DNA of 64,000 nucleotides from Ichthyophthirius multifiliis (GCF_000220395.1 NW_004086356.1:36954-100953), one strand, 5' to 3'. Positions 30,099 through 42,778 are shown, numbered from the stretch's first letter. The notes: generated from the letters alone by a model not told the origin. Numbers and translations are program-made.

Positions 30099-30762
30099 TT
30101 TTAGTTTTTGTTTTTTCAGATAAAAAGATAAAAAATTGTATTTTTTTAGTAATTTTCACTTTAAATATATTATATATAATTTTTTTTTATGTGTTTAAAA
30201 AAAAAATTGTATTTTTAAATAAAATTAGCATTTTTAAATTTTTTTTTTGGAGCTAAAAAATAAATATTTTTAGAAAATGATCTTAGTTTAAATATAATTT
30301 AAAATATAAGAAATATGAAAAGTTTATATTTATAAAAAAATAAAAAGTAAAAAAAAATTTAAATTATTATAAAAGTTATAATAATAAATACTAAAAAAAT
30401 TATTATTATTTTTTTTTAAAAAAAATAAAATATAATTAATATATAATTTTTAACTTTATTTTTAATATAAAATAAAATAATAATAATATTATTGTAATTT
30501 TATATAAATAAATTTTAAAAATTTATTGTATAATTTTTAAAAACATATAATAATTTTATGTATATAAATTATTTTTATATGTATTTTAATATATAAATAG
30601 AAACTTTTTAATTAATATATTAAAAAAGCTAATTGATTTTTTTTTCAAAGAAAGTGTAAAATGTAAACTAAAAATAAATACAAAATAATGACATATATAT
30701 ATATAAATATATATTTATATAATATGTATATATATATATATATATATAAATTATTTTAATTA
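30099..30762. other. Intergenic A/T region
   Basis: 660 bp upstream of the nucleoporin-like start and downstream of the small TIM gene. A TA-rich stretch sits at about 30690-30745. No gene is seen. Confidence 0.5.
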
Positions 30763-31165
30763 TCACTTAGTCCTAACCCTCATATCTGGAGCATCTCCTT
30801 TTTTTAAAAACAAAGTTTTCATTTCTGGCTACATAGTGATTAGTTAAACGATTTCACTATGCATTTTTTGACTTAAAAATACTTATGCTTAGAAATGCTT
30901 ACTTAAACAATTTCCTTTTATTTTAATATAATAAATGAATTCTATAAATTATATTAATTTTACTTGTACATAATTTTTCTTTATCATCTAGATAATTATT
31001 GCTCATATCATTTACACATAATTAAAAACATCTTTTTAAGTTATTTATTGCATTTTTAAATAAAAATTATGTATAATATTACCTTTTATGTTCTAAATAT
31101 TATGTGCTTAATGGCGTTACTTTAACTTTAGGTATATCGTACTTCTATAGATCTTCGTGTTACAT
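30763..31165 (-). CDS. Small TIM mitochondrial chaperone (Tim8/9/10/13 family)
   Basis: Three exons (31083-31165, 30964-31031, 30763-30914), introns of 51 and 49 bp, all in phase; 100 aa, the usual size. The twin CX3C zinc-finger-like signature is clear: CFQLC and CTRNC, separated by 16 residues (VNDMSNNYLDDKEKLC run). These cysteines form two disulphides in the known family. Small TIM hexamers escort membrane proteins across the mitochondrial intermembrane space. The second CX3C is created only by splicing at 30963/30914, which supports the intron call. The N-terminus (MQHEDLQKYDIPKV) carries no obvious presequence, as expected. I cannot assign the paralogue. Confidence 0.82.
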
Positions 31166-31919
31166 TTTTATTTATTTATAATTATTAAGATATATAGAAT
31201 TTTTTTATTTTTATTAAAAAATAAGATATAAATAAGATATATATTCAAATAATAAATAATATATTTTTTTTATTATTTTTAAAGCTTTTTATCATATAAA
31301 TATTTTTATTTTATTTATATATATAGAAACTCTATATTATATATTTATTTTCATTATTATTTAAGCAAAAAAATAAATTATTAAAAATTCTATTTTTTTT
31401 ATCTATAAAATACTTATTTAAAATTTATATTTTTAATATTTAATTTCATTTTAATTATTTAGAAACTATTTTTGTAATAAGAAATTCATTTATTATTTAT
31501 ATTAATATATAAATATACATCATTATTTTATAAAATATTTTTATTATATCAGAAAAATGATTCTTTTTAATAAAAAATAAAGTAAATAAAAAATATTTAT
31601 TTATATTTTATATAAATAATTTTTAAATTATAATTACTTAAAAATAACTTATTATTATATTTTTTATAATTTTAGTTAAATATACAATAGTTAATATGTT
31701 TTGAATAAATAAATTTTATTTATTCTAATAAAAAATAACACATAAGTTTTTATTCCTACTTTTAATTCCTAATAGTTTTTTTTTATATTTCATATATATT
31801 TAAAACAAAATTAGAATGTTATAATTATTAAAATAATCAAAATTAGTAAATTATCTATATGTTCACTTATGAATATAAACACTTTCTTTATCAATAATAC
31901 TTAATATTTAATTTTTTAG
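31166..31919. other. Intergenic A/T region
   Basis: About 750 bp with no recognisable gene. It is the shared upstream region of the small TIM gene (minus) and the transporter remnant (plus). Confidence 0.45.
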
Positions 31920-33420
31920 CCATATGTATCCGTTTAATATACACTGGTATTCATAAACAAGTATTAATTTCCTGTCAAAAAACGCAATAAAAGCCTGCAA
32001 TTATTCAAGAAATAGGAATTTTAATTTTACATATTAAAGTTAACCAGATTCACAATAAAAGTATTAACTTGGTAAATAACCTTATCTTTATAAAAAAATT
32101 GTATTTGAATTCTGTTTAATATATTCATTAGCTTTATGGATTAAATATATAACCTCTTAAACTTTAATTTACTCTGTCATTATAGAATTATTTATTTATT
32201 TATGTGATTTTATTTGGGGCAATTTTACATGGTTTGTGTGCAAATCATGCTTTCCTAAAATAAATAATTACCTCAAAATAATAAATAACAATAAAAAAAC
32301 ATTATTTTTTATAATTTAATTTGGGAACGATTTCTTAAACTTTTACTTAGATGTTAGATGTATTTTTTTGTTTATTATTTTCAATACTTTACTAGTTAAA
32401 ATTATTTAAGCATAATAAAAATAATTTATTTTAGAAATTTAACAATATTTGAAGCCATTTTCTTAGTATTGAAATAAGCCTAAAAAATGAAAATAAGATA
32501 GTAAACATTTAACGTAATTATTTATTAAATAAAATTATTGTTATTTTTACAAGTCTAAGTTTTATTTATGTTTCTTTAAATTATTTTTATTAGCTTTATT
32601 TGAATGTTTTTTGTATTTTTTATAAATTTTTTGTGATACAAAAGGACTGAATTATAATACATTGCTACATATTCAGTTTTATTATTAGTGATTTTTTTTA
32701 ATTACAAAAAGTTATTGGAAAATAATTATATTTTGTGGTTTGGATTGATAGTCTTATATATTTACATTATTTTCCTATATAGGGACTTAGCTTTTCATAT
32801 GAGACCCTAATAAAAATGGTATTGACTGCAACTAAAGTTATTTGCAGATCATTGGCTGTAACAATAATAACAATTAGAAATTCTTTATAAGTAAAAGAAA
32901 GGGGTTAATAAGATTATTGTAATTTTAATATTAACTATTTCAGCTATTATTTAATTTGCCTTTATTGGAAATGCGCTTCATTTATCTAATATAGTAATAG
33001 GGCTGATTGCATATATATGAATTTTATTGGTGACCTTTTATGATAGGATTTAAGATTAAATTGACTATTTAGAAAATTAAAATAGTAGTAAATTAGTAAA
33101 TTAATAGGATTACGGATGAGTGTTTCACTTTTTAAGAAAAACAATATTATTAAAGCATAAATTAATAATTATTATAATAATAATAATAATTAATAAGTAT
33201 AAAAAAAGCAATAAAATAATAAACAAGTAAAAAAAATTCATATGAAACATATTTATGAAAGATTCGCGAAATTTATGCTTGGAATTATTATTATTTTTAT
33301 TATCACAGTAATTAAAAACAAAAAAAACTCAGGATAATAATTAATTTTTACGTTTTCAGAATAGTTCTGAATTTCTCGTTTATTACTATTAAATTAAATT
33401 TAACTATAGGTAAAAAAAAA
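31920..33420 (+). pseudogene. Decayed amino-acid transporter (AAAP/SLC38-like)
   Basis: Hydrophobic segments appear in changing frames with internal TGA stops. Recognisable pieces are GAILHGLCANHAFLK (about 32215-32260), KVICRSLAVTIITIRNSL (about 32840-32890), IIVILILTISAIIQFAFIGN followed by ALHLSNIVIGLIAYI (about 32915-33015), and KHIYERFAKFMLGIIIIFII (about 33240-33305). The order and spacing resemble the C-terminal half of AAAP amino-acid permeases. At least two TGA codons interrupt the last conserved frame (about 33018 and 33117), and the frame shifts between 32885 and 32905. No set of GT-AG introns I tried removes them. It could also be a live gene with sequencing errors, but the number of breaks favours a pseudogene. 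A hallmark pocket motif was not seen. Confidence 0.45.
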
Positions 33421-34578
33421 GCTAAAACTTTGGAATTTGTAGATTTAATTATAATTGTATAAATTATTGTTATTTTTAGTACTTTACGAGTTTTATATGT
33501 AAATTATAGATATATAATATTTTATTATTTTGTTAAGTATATTAAATTTTTATTACTTTATTTAAAAATTATTTGTTTAAATTATATAAAATAAATTTAA
33601 ATTAAATATAATATTAATATTTTATATTTAAATATTATATATATATATATATTTGTTTTTAAATAATTTTGTAATTTAAAATATTGAATATAATAAATAA
33701 TTAAATTTGTAAAAAATTAATCATTTAATAAAAACAAAACAAAATAAAATAAAACAAAATAAAACAAAACAAAACAATTAATATTGTTTATTTTTATAAT
33801 AATATTTAAAAATATTTGTTTAAATATATATATATATCTGAATTTTAAGTAAAAAAATAAATTATAAGTATTAAGTAATAATAAAAATTATTAATTTTAA
33901 AAAAATAAAAAATTATTATATTTAAAAATAAAATAAAAAATAACTAATTTTAAATTTAAAAAGTTTATTTTAAAAATTAAATATTATTAATGTCAACTTT
34001 TTAAAAAATTAAATAATTTCGATTATTAATATATAATAAATATATTATTAAAAAAAAAAAAATCTAATATATTATAAAATAAACTTTATATCATTTTAAA
34101 ATATAATAAATGTTTAATATTTATGTTAATATATTAAATTTTTTTACTTTTATTTAATAGGAATTTTAGAAGAAAAAAAATATTTATATATTAGTATTCA
34201 TTGCAAATTAAAAGACAATTTTTTTAAAAATATATATAAAATAATTAATTCATATTATATTTTATAAATATTAATTTAAAAGAAGAAACTAATAAAATTA
34301 TTTAAAAGAATAATTAATAAATAATATATAATAATTTTAAAATTGTTATTTAGTTTTTGTTTAAATACATATTAATTTAAAACATAAATTATTATTATAA
34401 TTTTTTTTTTTAAATTAAAAAAATAAATAAACATATTTATATATATTTTTATGCATACACATTTAAATATATATAAATTATAATAAAATAATAAATATAA
34501 TTAATATATATTTTTTTCATAAATAAAAAAAACATTTAAATACAAAAAATAAATAAAACACAACTAAAAAAAATAAAA
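33421..34578. other. Intergenic A/T region
   Basis: About 1.15 kb with no gene. Contains a pentamer-like (AAAAC/AAAAT)n stretch at about 33730-33777. Confidence 0.5.
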
Positions 34579-36588
34579 ATGGCTTACTGTTCATAAATTT
34601 AATAGTAATATTGCCTTTTAAACAATCATAATTCTCTAAAGCAAATAGTATGTTTTGATTAAAATTGTAAATAAAATGGACTTGCGTGCGAATTTTGTAT
34701 TCGAGATAATCATTAAAAATGCATAAAAAAACTATCTTTGGAATAATATCTCAACGAATTTTCAAAAATAATAACAAAATCTCAATAAGAAAATACAATA
34801 GAAAAAGTATAATGTCTAAAGGAAAATCTAGAGTCTAAAATTACATAAGTTTTAACTGATTTTAAAAAATTAGAATAAATAATTCAACATTATTTAAGCT
34901 AATTAATTAATTTCTAAACAGATTTTGATTAAGAATCTGAAAGATTAAAAGTAAATATAAATAATATATTCATATATAAAAATATATTTAAAAATTTTAT
35001 TTTATTTAAATTTTGAAAAAATAAATAAATAAAAAAAAATCACATGCTTTATTTTATTAATTTTATTTATTTTTTTTTTAAAAAAAATTAAAATTAAGTA
35101 AATTTATAAAAGAGTTGTTTATTTTTCTGATTTATATAGAAAAAAGCAAACTGAAAAACTTAATCCATTTGAAATAAACTAATATATAGAAGATTCTTTA
35201 TTATTATTTAGTGTTGACAATTCTCTCGAATGTTAAGTCTAAAATCTTAACAAAATAAGAATAGATAGTAAATAAATCATAAAAGATTCCAAATTAATTC
35301 TTAAGTTCCAAAATGCTCAAAACTATACAGATTTCTTACTTAGAGATTTAGATAAGTTCTAATAAAAAATCGCCTAAACAATGGAAAATTTTTTCCAAGA
35401 CCTTAAATATAATATAAATTTAAAAAACAAATAAGAATTTTTAAAAAAGCAACTTTCATATAAAATATATGAATAATATAATAATAATTAAGATAGTATT
35501 TGTTATTAAATAAATTAATAACCTTTTGATATAATGGAATTAATATAAATGAAACCTAAATCAATAAAAATAATTTAATAGGCAACAACTCAAAAAATAG
35601 CAACAATTAGAGATATTTCTTATTCTACTACATCTTTATTTATTACAATAACGGATAATTATATGTAAGTTTGGGATTATAAAAACGTAAAAAAAAAACA
35701 AAAAAATTAAAAAAAAAAACAAAATAGGGTAAAAAAGTAAAACAAATACCTGGAATAAAATATGGAATCTTCATTTAAAAATACAAATATATAGTATGTA
35801 GCGAAAATTCAATAATAAAAATAATCAGTGTATAAAATTACAAAACCGTCAAAATTCTAAAAAGTTAAAATTATTAAATTATACGGTTAGCATATGATGA
35901 ATAAAATGATATTTTGTATTCCACTGGAAATACCGGAAATATCGAACTTTGGAATATAATGACTGGTAAATATATTTATTGTATAAAAGAATCAAAATCG
36001 TAGGTATATTCGATTACTTGTGCTTAACTAAATAGCCATAAATATTTATATTATGGCGAAAAAACAGGCACTGTTAATATTTACGATTTAGAATTAAATT
36101 AAATAGTTAAAGAAAATAAACTTAATGATTAAGTTTTTTTCCTTAAAACACTTAATTTAGGAAATTAAAGATGTGTATTAGTCGCTGTAGCCTCATAATA
36201 AGTAATTATTATGGATGGATGTACACTTAATATTATTTATTCGAAAACTTTTATTGATTATATTAATTCGGCTATGATTGTATATGATACTTTGTTTATT
36301 AATATAGGATCCTAAGGATAACTTTTTTTAATGAAAATAAATGAAGAGAAAAAATTTCCTCTTGTTGAGGTAAAACTTAAATATTGCACTGAAAGATATG
36401 CCCTTTGTTGGGTAGAATCAAGTAGAATTATGATCTATAATTCCAAGGCTACTAAATAAAATAATTATAATAATAATAATAACAATAATAATAATAATAA
36501 TGATTAAAATGCATTCAATAATATTTAATTACCTTGGAATAATAATGAATATTAAAATGGAGATAATATAGTTATATGCTAATATTGA
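34579..36588 (+). CDS. B-box-like zinc finger, coiled-coil and WD40-type propeller protein
   Basis: Three exons (34579-34950, 35099-35686, 35728-36588); introns of 148 and 41 bp in phase; 606 aa, TGA stop. The first 60 residues carry a Cys/His cluster of B-box type (YCSQ..., CLLNNHNSLKQIVCFDQNC, CEFCIRDNHQKC). Residues about 65-270 are helical and Gln/Lys-rich, like the coiled coil of TRIM-type proteins. The C-terminal half has WD-like blades: LFITITDNYMQVWDYK, DILYSTGNTGNIELWNI and YYGEKTGTVNIYDLE. A polyAsn tract (about 36455-36500) precedes the end. This architecture is common in ciliates. It suggests a scaffold or E3-associated role, but no RING finger is present, so ligase activity is not implied. 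Confidence 0.8.
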
Positions 36589-36727
36589 TTCTTACTTTTC
36601 TTTTTATTTTAATTTATTGAAAATTTAATCATAAATTATATATATTATTACTTTTTATTTAATTAATTAAATAAATTATATAAAAATTAAAACTAAAATT
36701 AAGTATTTTATTAAAATATAACTTTAA

Positions 36728-36776
<49 letters not shown>

Positions 36777-37474
36777 AGATATTTTTTATGGCTTTTAGAT
36801 TTTTTTATTATTTCTATTTTTTTAACTAAAAAAACAAAATAAAAAAAAAAAACAAGTTATATAATTTATGAAAAAATTGCAGAAAAGATAAAAAATTAAT
36901 AAATAAAGCAATAAATTTATTATTGTTAATATAATATATCTATTATATATAATGCTTTTTTTTTATATAAAAATAATATAAAATATAAACTATTATAAAT
37001 TTTTTTTTGTTTTAAAGTTTTTCTAATTAAAAATAAATAAAGATTTAAGTTTAATATTTATTTACTATTTTTTTTTATATTTATTATCTTTTAAATTAAA
37101 ATCTAAAATTTTTTATAATTCTTTTGAGTTTGTTTCTTCGATTATTTGTAATATTTTTTATAATGATATTTATAATTAAAAATTAATTATATACACAAAC
37201 ATTTTAATTTAATCATTTCTTATAAAATATGAAATTTTATTCAAAAAGTATATTTATATTTAATTTTTTGATTCTATTTTTTAATTTCATTCTGTTTTTT
37301 AAAAATAAAATTTCTTATTTCTATATTTGTAAAATTAATATTAAACAAATCAAACTATATATGTATTTAATCAAAATATTAATTAATTAAATCATATAAA
37401 AATAAAATAAATATATATATTAAAAAACACATATTTAACTTAAATTAAAAAAATAAAACATTTTTAATTTAAAA
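36589..37474. other. Intergenic A/T region with (TA)n
   Basis: About 890 bp, no gene seen. A perfect (TA)n run lies at 36732-36773. Confidence 0.6.
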
Positions 37475-39345
37475 ATGGGTAACATAGGTTAAGTATGTAA
37501 TTGTTTTGATTAAGGTTAAAATGGTTAAAAATCAAGTGTTAATTCTAAAAATATATCATAATAATAAAAAATAGAACAACAATAAATTCAGTTAAGTAAT
37601 TGTTCTGATTCAAAAAAATCAATAAATGCATCTAAAATAAAATAAGATGAAAAATAATAAAAAAGGAATCCCTACGAAGTAACTTTAAGTGATTTTATAA
37701 CATTAAAAGTAAAATAAATAAATATATAAATAAAAATCATATAAATATAAAAAAAAAAATTAAAAAATATTTTTTACAAAGTGTTTAGCTAGAGGTTCTT
37801 TTGGAAAAGTTTTATTAGTATAACATAAAGATACTAAATAACATTATGCTATGAAAACATTAAAAAAAGCTGATATTATAAATAGGAATCAAATAGAATA
37901 GGCATTAAGTTAAAAAAATAAAAAAATATTAAATAATAAAATAAAAAAAAAGCTGAAAAGAAAATATTATAATTAAGTGATCATCCATTTGTAGTTAAAT
38001 TAAAATTTGCTTTTTAAAATACATATAATATTTATTTTATTATGGAATATATGCCTGGAGGGGAGCTATTTCATCATATTAAAACAAGAAAAAGATTTTC
38101 AGAAAAAACCGTTTAATATTATAGCTCATAAGTAATTTTAGCCTTAGAATACCTTCATGAAACACTAAATATTGTTTATAGGGATTTAAAACCAGAAAAC
38201 ATATTAATGGATTCATAAGGAAATATAAAATTAAGTGATTTTGGGCTAGCAAAAAGTTTCTTTATAATTAATAATTATATTTATAGTTATTTTATAATTA
38301 AATAAATAATTGTTCATAAAAAGGTTGCGCTCAAAGTACTTATAGTTTTTGTGGAACTCCTGAATATATATCACCTGAGATAATTAAATGTAATTTATAT
38401 TATATATATTATCTTTGTCAGTATAATGTAATAAACTATGTATATAATATATATTAATAATAAAATGTAATAAAATGAAAAAAGGAAAATGGAGATAATT
38501 TATATACTTTTATTATTTATTCTATAATATTTATTATATATATTATAAATTATCTTCTTCTTTTATTTTATATTATTTCTTTTCATTTGATTATTACATA
38601 CATATAAAACTAAATAAATAAAAATTAAACATAATTTTTTAAGAATTTTATTTTAAACAGAACAAGGACACGGAAAACCTGTTGATTTTTGGACATTAGT
38701 AAATTTTTAATAAAAAATAAAAAAACAAAAATTACAAAACAAAAACAAAAACTAAAAACATAAATTTATAAAATAAAAAAAATATACAAAAATAATAAAA
38801 ATTAAAAAGGGATGTTTTATATATGAAATGATTGATGGTCGCCCTCCTTTTTAAAATACTTCTAGATAAGGCTTATATCAAGATATATTAGAAAATAATA
38901 TAATATATCCAAAACATTTTACAGAAACGGCGAAGGATCTTTTAACTAACTTATTAGTTACTGATGTATTTTTTTTCAATAAAAATAAAAATAATTTTTT
39001 TTTTTAATGAATAATAATAAAAGCCGAATTAAAGACTAACTATAAAAGAAATTAAAAAACATTAATTTTATAGCCTTATAAACTGGGATTATATGATGTA
39101 AAAAAGATATGATGCACCTATAAAACCTGTCTTAAAAGATTTTGGTGATACTGGCTATTTCGAAGAAGTTTTATATATATATTTTAAATATTATATAAAT
39201 AAAAATAAAGGCATCAAATAAAATATAAGAAACTCCCCAAAACGTAAAAATAACATAGAATGATGCTTTCGATGGTTTTACATACAGAGGAGTTGAAATA
39301 ACATAAGTAATAAAAGAAGAGGAAGAAGAAGATGGTAAAAAATGA
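37475..39345 (+). CDS. AGC-family Ser/Thr protein kinase
   Basis: Eight exons: 37475-37708, 37782-37908, 37953-38255, 38324-38389, 38661-38698, 38810-38965, 39024-39167, 39211-39345; all in phase, 400 aa, TGA stop. The start MGNIGQVCNCF carries Gly2 and Cys8/Cys10, a lipidation signature. Kinase motifs: ARGSFGKVLLV, YAMKTLKKADI, IEQALTEKKIL, FIMEYMPGGELFHHI, VYRDLKPEN, KLSDFGLAK, FCGTPEYISPEII, DFWTLGCFIYEM. YRDLKPEN, LTEKKIL and the C-terminal tail with FDGFTY (an AGC hydrophobic motif lacking the usual terminal Ser/Thr context) place it among PKA/PKG/S6K/Akt-like kinases. No cyclic-nucleotide or PH domain is present in this polypeptide, so the regulator must be separate or the lipid anchor acts alone. 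A nucleotide cyclase gene lies next door in convergent orientation. Confidence 0.9.
38465..38605. repeat. Imperfect inverted repeat inside the longest AGC kinase intron
   Basis: The intron 38390-38660 (271 bp, several times longer than others here) contains inverted arms. AATGTAATAAAATGAAAA and GAGATAATTTATATA on the left face AAATTATCTTC and CTTTTCATTTGATTATTACAT on the right. This looks like a small hairpin insertion (MITE-like) hosted by the intron. Confidence 0.5.
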
Positions 39346-39436
39346 AAAGAAAATTTTTTATAGTATATATATATATTTACCCTAAAAACAAAATAAATAT
39401 TTTTATTAATAAAACTTATTTATTTCTTTAAAAATT

Positions 39437-42075
39437 TCAATCAATAAAAGGATAATGTCCTTCCCAATCCTAGGGAGCCTCAAAATTTAAATCTTACATA
39501 AATTAAAGTTTATTTTAAGTAGGTACATCATTTGGTTTTAATTATAAACATTCTTAAAAGTTAATTTTAGCATCAGCCCAGTTTCCAATTAAATATTAAT
39601 TGAAAGCTGTATTGTATTTATCAAAGAAATTGAAATCGAATTTTTTAATAAGAAGTCTTAAATCTTTATTTTTTCTCAAATAAGTCTCAGCATGAAAACA
39701 TTTTTGTTCAAGAAAATTAATAATTGTTTATTTTTTAAAAATATCGAAAAGTTTTCTTTCATTTTTACTAATATTTTAATTTTATTCTTTAGAAATAGGC
39801 ATATCATCAATATTCATATCAATAGTATAAAATCCAATAGGCTGTATATAAATAAAATAAATATATTTATATATACTATTATATATATATATATTTAATA
39901 TTTATATTTTTATTAATTTATTTTAATATATATATTTTTATTTTTTTATATCACTTTTATTTATCCTCTTATTGTCACATAATCTACTTATCTAACGAAT
40001 TTCTTCATACTTTCAGAAAGTTAATCAAATAAATTCGATGAAATTAATAAAGGAACCCCATAAGCCTTTGTTGCTGCTTCTAATCTATTTGACATTCCAA
40101 CGTTTGGGGATAAATAAGACGCATCAATTTTAAATTCTGAACCGATAGCTCCTTCTATACTCCATCCAATATGCAAGCCAAAACCTATTTTAACTTTATA
40201 ATTTTGCATTCTTTTATTTAATCTTTTATCTTGTCTATAAGCAAGGATTTTAGGTTCTCTGTATAATTTTGCATGAATTTTCATAAAAGAAATAAGAGCA
40301 AAATCTGCGTACATACTTGCTTATTCTAAATCTATGAAATGTATTTCATTATCACTTTTTATAATATATTTATCTTCTGGCAATTTCCATACAAGTAAAA
40401 AGGCATCTCCAATATTCTAAAAATTATTTTTTAATTTAATAAAAAGTAAAAATAAACTAAAAAATAAATTAATAATAAAATAATATAAAAATTTTAAATA
40501 TAAATAAAAAATATTATTATATTTAACTTTGTTAGCAGCACCCATATATCTATCAACCATTTTATGTACAATTTCTCCTATATTATTTACAAAAAGCATA
40601 ACATCTTCCTTTATTTTAATTAAATATATATATATATTATTATTTTAAAATTATAATACTTATAAAACTTCGGTTGCATCTGTAAAATTTCTAATATCAC
40701 AGAATCCATAAATCCCACTATTTTTTTTACCTTCAATCATTGGGTTAATATCTCCTAATTTAACCATATTACTTCCTATAATTTCACTTCCAGCTTCACC
40801 GAAACCTAAGGCTAATAAAGTACCAATTTTAATTATAGCATTTTCAATAATAGTAGTCTCCTATTAATCTTCCATTTAATCATTCTTTATAATTTCTTCA
40901 TCTCTAGCACTTATTGGATTTTTGGCGATTGAATTTACTTTATTAATCATTCTTTCAATCGGCCTTAAAGCTAAATCATCAGCATCTTTTGAAAAAAAAA
41001 GTGCTGCCATTGTTAAAAGCAAGCAAACAAAAATTGTTCTTCCTAAAGAAAGCGCTGCAGTTAAAAATGAAGTACTCCTGGCATTTAAAAAAGCTTCAAA
41101 TTATAAACTATCTTCATTCTAGCTTTTTAAATATTCTATCGTAGGAAGATCCCATGGATGGCTTTTTTGGTAACTTTGAATATCCAAAGATAATGCATAT
41201 GGAGTTTTTTCATTTTCCCTTAAAGTTTCAAAAACAGGATCTTCGAATTTTTCAATAAAATTAAAAGGTGTTTATAAATAAATAATAGGGTTTTCAGAAT
41301 CTTTTAGAACATTAATGACTCCGATAAATGTTTGTTTAATATCTTCATGAGTAGATTTTTCATCATATATTAGTACGGCAAATTGATCAACTTAAAATTC
41401 TAAAGAAGAAGGTAAATCGAAAAAATAATCAGAAGATAATAAAGGCATTGTAAATAATAATAACAAAACTATTATTATTACGCGTTTTGTTGTTAAATCT
41501 GAAAGTCTTTTACTTACTCGAGATTCTTTTATATTTTATTCGTTTTTCTTATTATTTTTTTATTTATTAAATATTAAAAAAATATTTATATTTTATAAAG
41601 TACTAATTTTTTTAATTGTTTGTCGTCTTTTTATTAAATATCTATTTATAAAGAGTTTTTTTAATGCTAAATATTATCTTTAAAATTAGAAGAATCTTAC
41701 ATTTATAATTCTAATTTTTTTTTTATGATATGAAATTATAAAAAATATATAATAATAATATTATTGTAATTTTTACTAATATCTTTTTAAACTAGAGTTT
41801 ATGTTTATAAAGGATCATCTTATTTTACAACACCACTAATTTAAGAAATCAAATATTTTTGTTATATTTTTTTCTTCTTTTTAGTTAATTAAGATTCTTC
41901 TGATTCATCTAAGGATTTATTTTAATCTTATGTAGCTTTATATAATTTAATAATTCTAATAAGTCGAACAAGCCTTACAACTCTACCAGCCCTATTTTAT
42001 ACAAAAAAATAACAGATATTATATTATATAAAAATTATAAAAAAAATATAAATGATAATAATATTTATACAAATA

Positions 42076-42112
<37 letters not shown>

Positions 42113-42778
42113 TTATATTTATATATATTATTACTTAGTCCCTATTCTCGAAGCTCTTCCTGCTCTTGCTAATGATGCAGTACTAGCAGCTTTTGAATTA
42201 AAAATAAATGAATTAATTAATTAAATATCTAATAATAAAGAAGCCGTTGAAATAATGTCTAACCAAAAAAAAAAGAAAACTAATATCCTGGTTTTGCGAA
42301 TACACTAAAAACAATTTCTAAAACAAATATAGCTAATGATATTATATTGATATAATCAAATATCATATCTTAATCCTTTTTATTTTTTTTATTTTATATT
42401 TTTTTTTATATTAACTTTATCAAATGCTAAAATTCTTATATCATCTCCAAATAAAGCATATATTGTTATTACTGTAATTATAAAGCTAATTACATTATTT
42501 TCTAATAATTTTTAAAATATCTAGCATCTTTGATTTTTTTCCTCTATATTAAAAACATCTATATTTTCGCCTTATTGATTTTATATTTGTATATTTTTTT
42601 CTTCTGATTTTAAACTTTATTTAGAATTTGTTACTATTTGTTATTATTATATTTTGGACGTTATACTTGGTTAATATGTTTAGCTTAATTTTTTATTTAT
42701 TTATATGTCGGCTGGAATATCTATATTGTTTTTAAAAATACTTAGCTTTCTTGGTTTAGGATTTAATGAGCTTATCAT
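39437..42778 (-). CDS. Class III adenylate/guanylate cyclase with voltage-sensor-like membrane domain
   Basis: Eight exons: 42416-42778, 42135-42375, 41777-41991, 41604-41710, 40669-41547, 40528-40608, 39955-40416, 39437-39841; about 917 aa after one repair in the A10 run at 42265-42274. N-terminal segments look like S1 (ISFIITVITIYALFG), S2 (IISLAIFVLEIVFSVF), S3 (FFWLDIISTASLLL) and an Arg-rich S4 (AGRVVRLVRLIRIIKLY). A further membrane segment (RVIIIVLLLLFTMPLL), about 150 extracellular residues and a second one (IFVCLLLTMAALFF) follow. No K+-channel pore is visible. The catalytic part has FCDIRNFT and NIGDAFLLVW (metal-binding Asp), GLHIGWSIEG, and SYLSPNVGMSNRLEA (Asn/Arg pair). It ends with a TPR-like helix pair (YNTAFNQYLIGNWADAKINF). 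Known relatives: ciliate and apicomplexan cyclases joined to channel-like domains, which couple voltage to cAMP. Substrate (ATP or GTP) cannot be decided here. Confidence 0.88.
42069..42108. repeat. TA-rich microsatellite in cyclase intron
   Basis: An (AT)n run sits in the 143-bp intron 41992-42134, which splits the S4 coding sequence. Confidence 0.7.

Noticed and set aside
33018-33120. Selenocysteine or Trp decoding of internal TGA
   Set aside because: All intact genes here end at TGA and the same locus has frameshifts too; decay explains more with fewer assumptions. Kept only as a check in the findings.
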